A DNA stretch of 64,000 nucleotides from Rhodospirillaceae bacterium (lineage in GTDB: Bacteria; Pseudomonadota; Alphaproteobacteria; Thalassobaculales; Thalassobaculaceae): positions 142,495-206,494 of the forward strand of contig JAGYJX010000031.1 of assembly GCA_018401495.1 (NCBI GenBank), given 5' to 3'. The notes under the pieces are model-generated. The model was not told where the DNA came from and did no database searches. It worked only from the letters and a program-made list of their open reading frames with translations. Of this stretch, positions 47,167 through 55,378 are shown one piece after another. The first letter of the stretch is position 1. Every line of letters starts with the position of its first letter. A program made the position numbers and the translations under genes.

Positions 47167-48197
47167 TTAGCGCGGGATGTAGAACTGCACGCCGTACCAG
47201 CGCCAGCGACCGTCCGGACCCGGCATCGTGCAATTGATCCGCGAACGCCCCGGGGGAAACGGCTCGGCGAGGCGGACCTCGACGCGCGAGCCGAGGGCTT
47301 CCACACGCGTCCGGCCCTGGCCTGAGGCGTAGCAGTCGATCCGATCGAGGTCCGGGATCGAGGGATCGACCGTGAACCCGAAGGCCGGTGGGTTCTGCTG
47401 CAGGATCAGGTCGGCCGGCACTCGGTCGCGCACCGGCAGGGGCAGCGCTCCGGCCGTCAGCCGGAACCGGTCGACTCCCCGTAGGTCTCGTTCAACGCGA
47501 ACCGCGGCAGGCCGAAGCGGTCGCCGCCGGCGTGCGCGACGCCGGAATGCTGGCCGAACGCGGCGACGTAGCCGCGGCCGGCGACCACGCGCTGGATCTC
47601 CGTGCCATATTCCCCGTACGGATAGGCGATCAGGGTCGGCCGCTCGCCGGTCTCATCGGCGAGTCGCTGGGCGGCACGATCCAGCTCGATCTTCACCTGC
47701 TCGATCTCGATGTCGGGCAGGTGCGGGTGCGAGGCGGTCTGGCTGCCGATCGTGACCCCGCCGGCCTTCAACTCGCGAATTTGATCCCAGGTCATGTAGC
47801 CGTTGCTGGCCCGGTCCACGGAATCGGTGGAGACGAACAGCGTGAACGGAAGACCGGCCTTCTTCAGGCGCGGCCAAGCCTGGGCGTAGACCGAGGCGTA
47901 GGCGTCGTCGATGGTTATGGCGATGGTGCGTTCCGGCAGTTCGGCCGCGTTGCGCATGCGCGCCAGGATTTCGGGCAGCGGCAGCACGTTGTAGCCGCCG
48001 GTTCGGATCTCCTGCAGATGCGACTCGAACTGATCGAGGCGTATGTTGGTCGCTGGCCACTCCGATTCGCCGAAACGATGGTACATGAAAATCACTGCCC
48101 AATCGGCAGCCAGTGCCGGTACAGCAGCAAGGATTCCGGCGGCTCCCATCAGGAGGCCGGCGAGGAAGACCCGGGGACGGAAGGGCGATCGGCTCAT
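47167..48197 (-). CDS. Secreted polysaccharide deacetylase with C-terminal extra domain (frameshifted as given)
   Basis: About 343 residues after repair. A signal peptide (about 1-30, ending ALAADWAV) leads into a NodB/CE4 domain: IFMYHRFGESEWPATNI, the TIDDAY motif (Asp pair), SQTASHPHLP (zinc His residues) and LIAYPYGEYG. After YGEST the frame breaks near 47470-47473; adding one base continues into a 100-residue beta-rich domain with cysteines (DRIDCYASG, RINCTMPGPDGRWRWYGVQFYIPR). The substrate is probably peptidoglycan or an exopolysaccharide. It is transcribed toward the glucosaminidase and away from tsaB. Confidence 0.82.
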
Positions 48198-48236
48198 GGC
48201 AGGAGGAGATTACCCGATGGCCGGCGGGAAGCGAAG

Positions 48237-48938
48237 ATGTCGCCGGTCCGCGTCCGCGACGTGGGCGCGTCGGTGACCAGGCTGTTGGCGCTGGACTGCG
48301 CCGCCGGCGCCTGCTCGGTGGCGGTGCGCGACGACGACCGCTTGCTCGCGGCCGAGCGGATCGCCATGGACCGCGGCCACGCCGAGGCGCTGATGCCGAT
48401 GCTCGCCCGGGTCATGGCGACCGCCGAGACGGCGTTCGACCGCCTCGACGCGATCGCCGCCACCGTCGGCCCAGGCAGCTTCACGGGGCTGCGCATCGGG
48501 CTGGCCGCAGCGCGCGGCATTGCCCTCGCCGCCGGCCTGCGGACGGTGGCGGTGACCACTTTGGAGGCGGTCGCGGAGGCCGTCGGACCGGGGGACGCGC
48601 CGCTGCTGGTGGTGCTGGACGCCAAACGGCACGAACTCTACGGCCAGTGGTTCGGGGCCGAGGGCGGCCCGCTTGGCCCGCCTTGCGCGGCTCCGGTGGA
48701 GGCGATGCTGGCGGCACGCCCGCCCGGTACCGGCCGGCGGGTCAGGGTCGCCGGCGACGCCGTCTCCATGGTGCTCGGGCTGCCGGTCGATAGTCTGCTC
48801 ACGGTCGTGCCGGCGGGCGATTCCGGGCCGGATGCGCGAGCGGTGGCGGCGGTGGCGATCCGCCGGCTGGCGGCCGGCGGCGGCCGGGCGGCTGACGCCG
48901 CTCTACCTGCGGGCCCCGACGTGACTCCGCCGCGATGA
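48237..48938 (+). CDS. tsaB: tRNA threonylcarbamoyladenosine biosynthesis protein TsaB
   Basis: Non-catalytic ASKHA partner of TsaD in making t6A in tRNA. About 233 residues: LLALDCAAGACSVAV, RGHAEALMPMLARVM, and the hallmark ATVGPGSFTGLRIGLAAARGIALA. GTG 48273 is an alternative start closer to LLALDC. The C-terminus reads AADAALPAGPDVTPPR in frame, but the neighbouring frame spells GRLTPLYLRAP, the usual TsaB ending; a compensating +1 (48871-48890) and -1 (48912-48917) pair is therefore suspected. The stop overlaps rimI in an ATGA. Confidence 0.9.
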   Translation: MSPVRVRDVGASVTRLLALDCAAGACSVAVRDDDRLLAAERIAMDRGHAEALMPMLARVMATAETAFDRLDAIAATVGPGSFTGLRIGLAAARGIALAAGLRTVAVTTLEAVAEAVGPGDAPLLVVLDAKRHELYGQWFGAEGGPLGPPCAAPVEAMLAARPPGTGRRVRVAGDAVSMVLGLPVDSLLTVVPAGDSGPDARAVAAVAIRRLAAGGGRAADAALPAGPDVTPPR

Positions 48939-49406
48939 CCGGTTGGGAGGACGTCCGGGTGCGGCCGGCCACCGCCGACGACATGGTGACGGTCGCCAGT
49001 CTCCAGATGACGGCCTTCGCTGACCGCTGGACGGTCGACGCGATCCGCCGGCTGGCCGGGCTGGCGGGGGCGATCGTTCTGCTGGCGGAGCGCGCGCCCG
49101 ACGCGGTTCCGGTCGGCTACCTGATCGGCCAGGTGATCACCGACGAGGCCGAGATCCATTCGCTCGCGGTTGCCGAGGCGGCGCGGCGCCGCGGCATCGG
49201 GCGGCTGCTGCTGGCGGCGTTCGAGGGGCTGGCGGTCGGGCAGGGCGCCGTTTCGGCGGTGCTGGAGGTCGCCGAGGACGATCCGGCTGCGAAACGGCTC
49301 TACGACGCGGCCGGATACACCATTGATCGCGCGTCGACGAGGCTACTACCGGATCGGGCGGGCCGAGCCGGTCGACGCTGAGGTCCGGCGCCGCACCCTG
49401 GGCTGA
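48935..49406 (+). CDS. rimI: Ribosomal protein S18 alanine N-acetyltransferase RimI-like (frameshifted as given)
   Basis: GNAT acetyltransferase, about 156 residues. The acetyl-CoA loop is AEAARRRGIGRLLLAAFEG and the C-terminal signature LEVAEDDPAAKRLYDAAGYT. After that, the typical RimI ending RRRGYYRIGRAEP is in the next frame; removing one base near 49323-49332 extends the gene to the TGA at 49406. The tsaB-rimI order is conserved in alphaproteobacteria; RimI acetylates S18 or other N-termini. Confidence 0.87.
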
Positions 49407-49434
49407 GAGACCCGGCGGCCGCGGTCGTATCGGG

Positions 49435-49463
49435 TTGTCGGGGCCGGTCGCCGCATGTAGGGT
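49435..49463 (+). promoter_or_regulatory. Candidate olsB promoter
   Basis: TTGTCG (49435-49440) and TAGGGT (49458-49463) with a 17-base spacer, 46 bases before the olsB ATG. Confidence 0.4.
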
Positions 49464-49509
49464 CCGCCCACTTTCGGCGACCCGGGCAGCGTCCGGACCC
49501 GATGACGTC

Positions 49510-50367
49510 ATGTCAAAGCGACCGATGACCGACGAGAGCGCCCGGAACCCGACCCCCTCGATCGGCTCCCCCTCGGACCGCGGTCTCGGTCTGGCCGTGT
49601 CCGGCACGATGGAGGTCCGGCTGGCGGCCGACGAGGCCGAGGTCGACGCCGCCCAGGCGCTCCGGTATCGGGTGTTCTACGAGGAGCGATCCGCCAAACC
49701 GGTCGGCGACGCGGCCGCAAGGCGTCGCGACGCCGATCAGTACGACACCTACGCCGATCACCTGCTGGTCCTCGACCACTCCCGCGGCAACGGCCCGCAG
49801 GCGGTGGTCGGGACCTACCGCCTGATCCGCCGCAGCCGGGCCGACGCCCATGGCGGATTCTACACCGCCAGCGAGTACGACATCGCCAAGCTGGTCGGGT
49901 TCCCGGGTGAGATCCTCGAGCTCGGGCGGTCGTGCGTCGACGCCGAGCACCGGAACCGCCCGACCATGCAGCTGCTCTGGAAGGGCATCGCGGCGTTCGT
50001 CTTCCGCTACGACATCACCTTGATGTTCGGCTGCGCCTCGCTGCCGGGGACCGACGTCGAGGCGCTCGGCGACCAGCTCTCCTACCTCTATCACCATCAT
50101 CTGGCGCCGGAGCGCCTGCGGGCCAGGGCGCTGCCCGACCTGCACGTCGAGATGAACCGCCGTCCGCCCGGGCAGGTCGACGCCAGGGCGGCGTTGGCCG
50201 CGCTGCCGCCGCTGATCAAGGGCTATCTGCGGTTGGGCGGCTTCGTCGGCGATGGCGCGGTGATCGATCCGCAGTTCAACACCACCGACGTCTGCGTGAT
50301 CGTCCAGACCGACGCCGTGACCGACAAGTACTACCGCCACTACGAGCGCGAGGCGCGGCCGACGTGA
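49510..50367 (+). CDS. olsB: OlsB-like ornithine-acyl-ACP N-acyltransferase
   Basis: A 285-residue GNAT-superfamily acyltransferase of the Acetyltransf_5/OlsB type, which would N-acylate ornithine with a 3-hydroxy fatty acid, the first step of ornithine-lipid synthesis. Signatures: MEVRLAADEAEVDAAQALRYRVFYEE, YDTYADHLLVLD, VVGTYRLIRRS, EILELGRSCVDAEHRN and GCASLPGTDVEALGDQLSYLYHHH. It is followed after 82 bases by an OlsA-like O-acyltransferase, which supports the assignment. It may respond to phosphate shortage as in other bacteria, but no Pho box is visible upstream. Confidence 0.85.
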   Translation: MSKRPMTDESARNPTPSIGSPSDRGLGLAVSGTMEVRLAADEAEVDAAQALRYRVFYEERSAKPVGDAAARRRDADQYDTYADHLLVLDHSRGNGPQAVVGTYRLIRRSRADAHGGFYTASEYDIAKLVGFPGEILELGRSCVDAEHRNRPTMQLLWKGIAAFVFRYDITLMFGCASLPGTDVEALGDQLSYLYHHHLAPERLRARALPDLHVEMNRRPPGQVDARAALAALPPLIKGYLRLGGFVGDGAVIDPQFNTTDVCVIVQTDAVTDKYYRHYEREARPT

Positions 50368-50400
50368 GTCCGGGACCCTTGGGCAAAGGCTCGCCGGTCT

Positions 50401-50430
50401 CGGCCCGGGGAATGGCGGCCCGGGGAATGG
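50401..50430 (+). repeat. Exact 15-bp tandem duplication between olsB and olsA
   Basis: CGGCCCGGGGAATGG occurs twice in a row (50401-50415, 50416-50430), followed by a partial third copy CGGCCC. It lies 20 bases before the olsA ATG. Confidence 0.75.
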
Positions 50431-50449
50431 CGGCCCAGCGGAGGGCGGG

Positions 50450-51301
50450 ATGCGCCGGCGGCCGCCGCCGGTGCGTGTCGACGAGGCCGAGGAGCGCCGG
50501 CTGATCGACCTGGACGGCGGCATGATCCGCTCGCGGCTGCGGGGCGCGCTCCGCCTGGCGGCGTACGCCTTGCTCACGCTGTCGCTGCTGCCGGTGCAGG
50601 CGGTCGCGGTGGCGCTCGGGCTGCGATTGCGCGAGCGGCTGCCGCGGTTCTACCACCGGCTCTGCCTTGGGCTGCTGGGCTTCCGGGTCGAGGTCCGCGG
50701 CGAGCGGCTGGCCGAGCGGCCGGTGCTGTTCGTCAGCAACCACGTATCGTATCTCGACATCATGGTTCTCGGCGCGCTGATCACCGGCTGCTTCGTCGCC
50801 AAGACGGAGGTCGCCGGGTGGCCCGGCTTCGGAACCCTGGCCAAGCTCCAGCGCACGGTTTTCGTCGAGCGCCGTCGCAGCGCCGTCGCCCGGCACGGCG
50901 ACGCCATCGCCGACCGGCTGAAGGCGCACGACAACCTGGTGCTGTTCGCCGAGGGCACCAGCAGCGACGGCACCCGGGTGTTGCCGTTCAAGAGCGGGCT
51001 GCTGGCGGCTGCCGACCGCGAGGTCGACGGCCGGGCGCTGACGGTGCAGCCGGTCTCGATCGCCTACACCAAGCTGAACGGCATTCCGCTTGGTCGCGGC
51101 CTGCGGCCGTTCCTCGCCTGGTACGGCGACATGGATCTGGCGCCGCATCTCTGGGAAGTGGTGGCGCTCGGCCGGGTGACGGTGGTGGTGGAGTTTCACG
51201 AGCCGACCTCGCTCGCCGAGGCCGGGTCCCGCAAGGCCCTGGCGACGCTCTGTCATCGGCGCGTGGCGGCCGGGGTGTCGCGGGCCAACGCCGGTCGTTG
51301 A
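50450..51301 (+). CDS. olsA: OlsA/PlsC-type 1-acyl-glycerol (lyso-ornithine lipid) acyltransferase
   Basis: A 283-residue membrane acyltransferase (PF01553). A hydrophobic helix at about residues 33-55 is followed by the catalytic NHVSYLDIM (H-x4-D, about residues 97-105), the FVERRR region, the substrate motif FAEGTSSDGTRVLPFKSGL, and VQPVSIAY. The pairing with olsB points to O-acylation of lyso-ornithine lipid; PlsC activity on lysophosphatidate is the alternative. A GAGGGCGGG ribosome site precedes ATG 50450. Confidence 0.85.
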   Translation: MRRRPPPVRVDEAEERRLIDLDGGMIRSRLRGALRLAAYALLTLSLLPVQAVAVALGLRLRERLPRFYHRLCLGLLGFRVEVRGERLAERPVLFVSNHVSYLDIMVLGALITGCFVAKTEVAGWPGFGTLAKLQRTVFVERRRSAVARHGDAIADRLKAHDNLVLFAEGTSSDGTRVLPFKSGLLAAADREVDGRALTVQPVSIAYTKLNGIPLGRGLRPFLAWYGDMDLAPHLWEVVALGRVTVVVEFHEPTSLAEAGSRKALATLCHRRVAAGVSRANAGR

Positions 51302-51335
51302 GGCGGCCGGCGGCGCCTCGTCGCGAGAGTGTCGC

Positions 51336-51363
51336 TTGACAGGGCGCCCGCAACTCGTAGGTT
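51336..51363 (+). promoter_or_regulatory. Candidate miaB operon promoter
   Basis: TTGACA (51336-51341), a perfect -35, and TAGGTT (51358-51363) are 16 bases apart. They lie about 140 bases before the miaB start and probably drive miaB-phoH-ybeY-corC-lnt. Confidence 0.55.
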
Positions 51364-51501
51364 CGGAGACAGAAGGGCGCGCTCGGCGCGCCCGCTTGGA
51401 TCGACGGCTGATCGTGCCACGAGGGATCGAGACCGACTTGAAGTCGCCCGCATTCGGTGCATCGGCCGCTGCGACTGTCGAAGGGCGTTAGGCGGCGAAC
51501 C

Positions 51502-52896
51502 TTGGCCAAAAAGCTCTTCGTCAAGACCTACGGCTGCCAGATGAACGTCTACGACTCCGACCGGATGGCGGATGTCCTGGCGCCGCACGGTTACGAGTCC
51601 TCCGATACCCCCGAGGGCGCCGATCTCGTCATCCTCAACACCTGCCACATCCGGGAGAAGGCCACCGAGAAGGTCTACTCCGAACTCGGGCGGCTGCGCG
51701 CGCTCAAGGACGAGGCGGCGCGCCAGGGTCGCCGGATGCTGATCGGCGTTGCCGGCTGCGTCGCCCAGGCCGAGGGCGAGGAGATCGCCCGTCGGGCGCC
51801 GGTGGTCGACCTGGTGTTCGGCCCGCAGACCTATCACCGGCTGCCGGAGCTGCTGGTCCGCGCGCTTGAGCGCGACGCCCTTGGAGGCGCCCGGGTGGTC
51901 GACACCGACTTCCCGGCCGAGGCCAAGTTCGACCACCTGCCTGAGGCCGCGGGCCACCGGGGCGCGACCGCCTTCCTGTCGGTCCAGGAGGGCTGCGACA
52001 AGTTCTGCACGTTCTGCGTGGTGCCCTACACGCGCGGCGCGGAGTTCTCCCGTCCGGCCGCGGACGTGCTGGCGGAGGCCCGACGGCTGGTGGCGGGCGG
52101 CTCCGCCGAGATCACCCTGCTCGGCCAGAACGTCAACGCCTATCACGGCATCGGCCCGCACGGCGCGACCTGGGGCCTTGGCCGGCTGATCCGGGCGCTG
52201 GCGGACATTCCGGGGCTGCAGCGGCTGCGCTACACCACCTCGCACCCGCGCGACGTCGACGACGAGCTGATCGCCGCCCACCGCGAAGTCCCGGCGCTGA
52301 TGCCGTACCTGCACCTGCCGGTGCAGTCCGGCTCGGACCGCTTGCTGACCGCGATGAACCGCAAGCACACCGCCGAGTTCTACCGGCGGATCGTCGACCG
52401 GCTCCGGGACGCCCGGCCGGACCTCGCGCTGAGCTCGGACTTCATCGTCGGCTTCCCCGGCGAGACCGATCAGGACTTCGCCGACACCCTCCGCCTGGTG
52501 CGTGAGGTCGGCTTCGCCCAGGCGTACACGTTCAAGTACAGCGCCCGCCCCGGAACCCCGGCGGCGGACATGGGGGACGCGGTCCCGGAACCGGTCAAGG
52601 CGGACCGGCTGTCGGCGCTGCAACAGCTCATCGGCGCCCAGCAGGTCGCCTTCAACAAGGCGGCGATCGGGTCGGTGCAACCGGTGCTGTTCGAACGCCG
52701 CGGCGCCCGCCCCGGTCAGCTGATCGGCCGCGGCCCCTGGATGCAGTCGGTGCACGCCGACGCCCCGGACCGCCTGCTCGGCCACGTCGTGCCGGTGCGG
52801 ATCATCGACGGCCATGCCAACAGCCTGTCCGGGGCCGTCGTGACGATCGCCGGCCCGGAGCCGGCACCACCCGCAATCGAAAGGGTCACCGCTTGA
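51502..52896 (+). CDS. miaB: tRNA-2-methylthio-N6-isopentenyladenosine synthase MiaB
   Basis: Radical SAM methylthiotransferase for A37 of tRNA. About 464 residues: UPF0004 domain with three cluster cysteines (TYGCQMN, NTCHIRE, AGCVAQAEG), radical-SAM CDKFCTFC (CxxxCxxC, about residues 167-174), PYLHLPVQSGSDRLL and a C-terminal TRAM domain. Start TTG 51502 gives the family N-terminus LAKKLFVKTYGCQMNVYDSD; an upstream GTG (51457) would add 15 unlikely residues. The stop overlaps phoH in a TTGA. Confidence 0.95.
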   Translation: MAKKLFVKTYGCQMNVYDSDRMADVLAPHGYESSDTPEGADLVILNTCHIREKATEKVYSELGRLRALKDEAARQGRRMLIGVAGCVAQAEGEEIARRAPVVDLVFGPQTYHRLPELLVRALERDALGGARVVDTDFPAEAKFDHLPEAAGHRGATAFLSVQEGCDKFCTFCVVPYTRGAEFSRPAADVLAEARRLVAGGSAEITLLGQNVNAYHGIGPHGATWGLGRLIRALADIPGLQRLRYTTSHPRDVDDELIAAHREVPALMPYLHLPVQSGSDRLLTAMNRKHTAEFYRRIVDRLRDARPDLALSSDFIVGFPGETDQDFADTLRLVREVGFAQAYTFKYSARPGTPAADMGDAVPEPVKADRLSALQQLIGAQQVAFNKAAIGSVQPVLFERRGARPGQLIGRGPWMQSVHADAPDRLLGHVVPVRIIDGHANSLSGAVVTIAGPEPAPPAIERVTA

Positions 52897-53906
52897 GCTC
52901 GGACACCGCCTCGATCCAGCTCGAATTCCACGACCATTCGCTGCTGCCGCTGCTGTTCGGGGAGCACGATCGCAACCTGACCCGCATCGAGCAGAAGCTG
53001 AAGGTCTCGCTGGCCCCGTTCGGCAACACGCTGCGGATCTCCGGCGACGGCGAGTCAGCGCCGGTCGCCCAGAAGACCCTGGAGGCGCTGTACCGGCGGC
53101 TGGAAAAGACCCGCAGCAAGGGCCGCGAGCCCTGGGCGCTGGAGATCGGCGATGTCGACGCGGCAATGGCCATGGTGGCGTCGGTCGACGGCGCCGACGA
53201 GGTCCGGCGCTTCGCCGCCGGCGAGGCCGTGCTGGAGACCTGGAAGCGCCCGATCCACGCCCGCTCGGCCAACCAGCAGGTCTACGTGAAGGCGCTGCTG
53301 GAACACGAGCTGGTGTTCGGCCTGGGCCCTGCCGGCACCGGCAAGACCTATCTGGCGGTCGCCGTCGCGGCGGCGATGCTCAAGGCCAAGAGGGTTGACC
53401 GCATCATCCTGTCGCGTCCCGCCGTCGAGGCCGGCGAGCGGCTCGGCTTCCTGCCGGGCGACATGAAGGACAAGGTCGATCCGTACCTGCGGCCGCTCTA
53501 CGACGCCCTCTACGACATGATGCCGGGCGAGCAGGTCGAGCGCCGCCTGGCGGCCGGCGAGATCGAGGTGGCGCCGCTTGCCTTCATGCGCGGTCGGACC
53601 CTGGCCAACGCCTTCGTCATCCTCGACGAGGCGCAGAACACCACGCCGACCCAGATGAAGATGTTCCTCACCCGGCTCGGCGAGCATTCGCGCATGGCGA
53701 TCACCGGGGATCTGTCGCAGGTGGACTTGCCGCTGGGCGCGAAGTCCGGCCTGCGCGACGCGGTCGAGGCCCTTGATTCCGTCGAGGGCGTCGCCTTTAT
53801 CGAATTCACCGCGGCGGACGTGGTGCGGCACCCTCTGGTGACGCGCATCGTGCACGCCTACAACCGTCGGGAGGGATCCCTCCTGACCACCGGCAACAAG
53901 CGATGA
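52893..53906 (+). CDS. PhoH-like ATPase (PhoL type)
   Basis: A 337-residue P-loop NTPase of the PhoH family with an N-terminal KH-like region (about 10-75) and the ATPase (about 125-325): Walker A GLGPAGTGKTYLA, RPAVEAGERLGFLPGDMKDK, Walker B AFVILDEAQNTTP and TGDLSQVDLP. Associated in many bacteria with YbeY and RNA/ribosome maturation, as suggested by the overlap here with ybeY (ATGA). Start is TTG 52893, overlapping the miaB stop. Confidence 0.94.
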   Translation: MSSDTASIQLEFHDHSLLPLLFGEHDRNLTRIEQKLKVSLAPFGNTLRISGDGESAPVAQKTLEALYRRLEKTRSKGREPWALEIGDVDAAMAMVASVDGADEVRRFAAGEAVLETWKRPIHARSANQQVYVKALLEHELVFGLGPAGTGKTYLAVAVAAAMLKAKRVDRIILSRPAVEAGERLGFLPGDMKDKVDPYLRPLYDALYDMMPGEQVERRLAAGEIEVAPLAFMRGRTLANAFVILDEAQNTTPTQMKMFLTRLGEHSRMAITGDLSQVDLPLGAKSGLRDAVEALDSVEGVAFIEFTAADVVRHPLVTRIVHAYNRREGSLLTTGNKR

Positions 53907-54472
53907 ACGACGACGATACCGATTCCGACGACCGACCTCGATCTAGTCCCGCGTCCGCCACCCTGGATCTGGGTGTGCGGGTGGACCATCCCGGCTGGAC
54001 CGCCCTGGTCGCCGCCCCCGAGGCGGTGGTCGGCGAGGCGGTCGCCGCCGCCCTCGCCGCTTTCGAGCCCGAAGCGGTGGAGCTTTGCGTGGTGCTGTCC
54101 GACGACGCGTCGGTTCGCGCGCTGAACATCCGCCACCGCGGCAAGGACGCCCCGACCAACGTGCTGTCGTTCGCGCCGGCGTTCGCGCCGCCGGGAGGAC
54201 CGCGCCCGCTCGGCGACGTCATCCTGGCGCTGGAGACCGTGCAGCGCGAGGCCCTCGAGCAGGGCAAGTCCGCCGCCGACCACCTGCGGCACCTGGTGGT
54301 GCACGGCGTCCTGCACCTGTCCGGCTACGACCACGAGACCGACGCCGAGGCCGAGGAGATGGAGGCGCTGGAGCGCGACGTGCTGGCCGGCCTCGGGGTG
54401 GCCGATCCGTACGCTGATCTCACGGGCGCCGAACCGGCGGGCGAAGCCGTGGTCGGCGGGAGGGCGGCGTGA
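53903..54472 (+). CDS. ybeY: Endoribonuclease YbeY
   Basis: Single-strand endoribonuclease for 16S rRNA 3-prime end maturation and ribosome quality control. A 189-residue protein with the zinc motif HLVVHGVLHLSGYDHETD (H-x3-H-x5-H) and NIRHRGKDAPTNVLSF. The first 20 residues are an acidic tail, and about 20 residues extend beyond the usual C-terminus. It overlaps phoH upstream and corC downstream by four bases each. Confidence 0.96.
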   Translation: MNDDDTDSDDRPRSSPASATLDLGVRVDHPGWTALVAAPEAVVGEAVAAALAAFEPEAVELCVVLSDDASVRALNIRHRGKDAPTNVLSFAPAFAPPGGPRPLGDVILALETVQREALEQGKSAADHLRHLVVHGVLHLSGYDHETDAEAEEMEALERDVLAGLGVADPYADLTGAEPAGEAVVGGRAA

Positions 54473-55378
54473 CCGACAACGGCAACGGCAACGGCGCCGG
54501 GTCGGCGGCGGAACGCGGGGCGATCTCCGAGGCGGTGCGTGGCCTGCTCAGGGCCGTCGGCCTCGCGCGGAACGGCAGTTCCGGGGTGCGCGCCTCGCTC
54601 GAGGAGCTGATCGAGGAGAACAGCGAGGACACCTCGCCGATCGACCCGCACGAGGGCGCGATCATCCGCAACGTGCTGGGGCTGCGCGACATCACCGCCT
54701 ACGACGTGATGGTGCCGCGCGCCGACATCATGGCGGTCGAGCAGTCGGTGGCGCTGTCGGAGGTCGCCAAGCTGATGGGCGGGGCGGCGCATTCGCGGAT
54801 GCCGATCTACCGCAGCACGCTCGACGACGTCATCGGCATGGTCCACATCAAGGACGTGATCGGCCACCTGAACCGCGGCGAGGACGTGCCGGTGTCTGCA
54901 GCTGGCGCGCGAGGTTCTGTTCGTCGCGCCGTCGTCGCGGGCGCTCGACCTGCTGCAGGAGATGCGGATGACCCGCCGGCACCTGGCGCTGGTGGTCGAC
55001 GAGTACGGCGGCATCGACGGGCTGATCACCATCGAGGACCTGGTCGAGGAGATCGTCGGCGAGATCAGCGACGAGCACGACGTCGACGTCGGCCCGAAGC
55101 TGGAGGAGAAGCCGGACGGCACGATCCTCGCCGACGCGCGGGCCACGGTTGAAGAGTTCGAGGCGCTGGTCGGTCCGGTGCTGACCGAGGATGAGCGCGA
55201 GGAGATCGACACGCTGGGCGGTCTGGTGTTCAGCCTCGCCGGCCGGGTGGCAACCCGGGGCGAGGTGATCCGCCACCCGTCGGGACTGGATTTCGAGGTG
55301 GTGGCGGCGGATCCGAGACGCCTTCGCACGTTGCGGGTGCGCCGGCGGCCGGCGACGGTCGAGCGTGCCGCCGAGTAG
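54469..55378 (+). CDS. corC: CorC/HlyC-type CBS-domain protein (frameshifted as given)
   Basis: About 302 residues: a pair of CBS domains (VMVPRADIMAVEQSV to GMVHIKDVIGHL; VLFVAPSSRALDLLQEMRMTRRHLALVVDEYGGIDGLITIEDLVEEIVGEI) and a CorC_HlyC/transporter-associated domain (about 215-295). Thought to act in magnesium/cobalt efflux. Removing one T at 54895 joins PV to LQLAREVLFVAPSS. GTG 54469 overlaps the ybeY stop. The stop overlaps the lnt start region by 14 bases. Confidence 0.9.
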
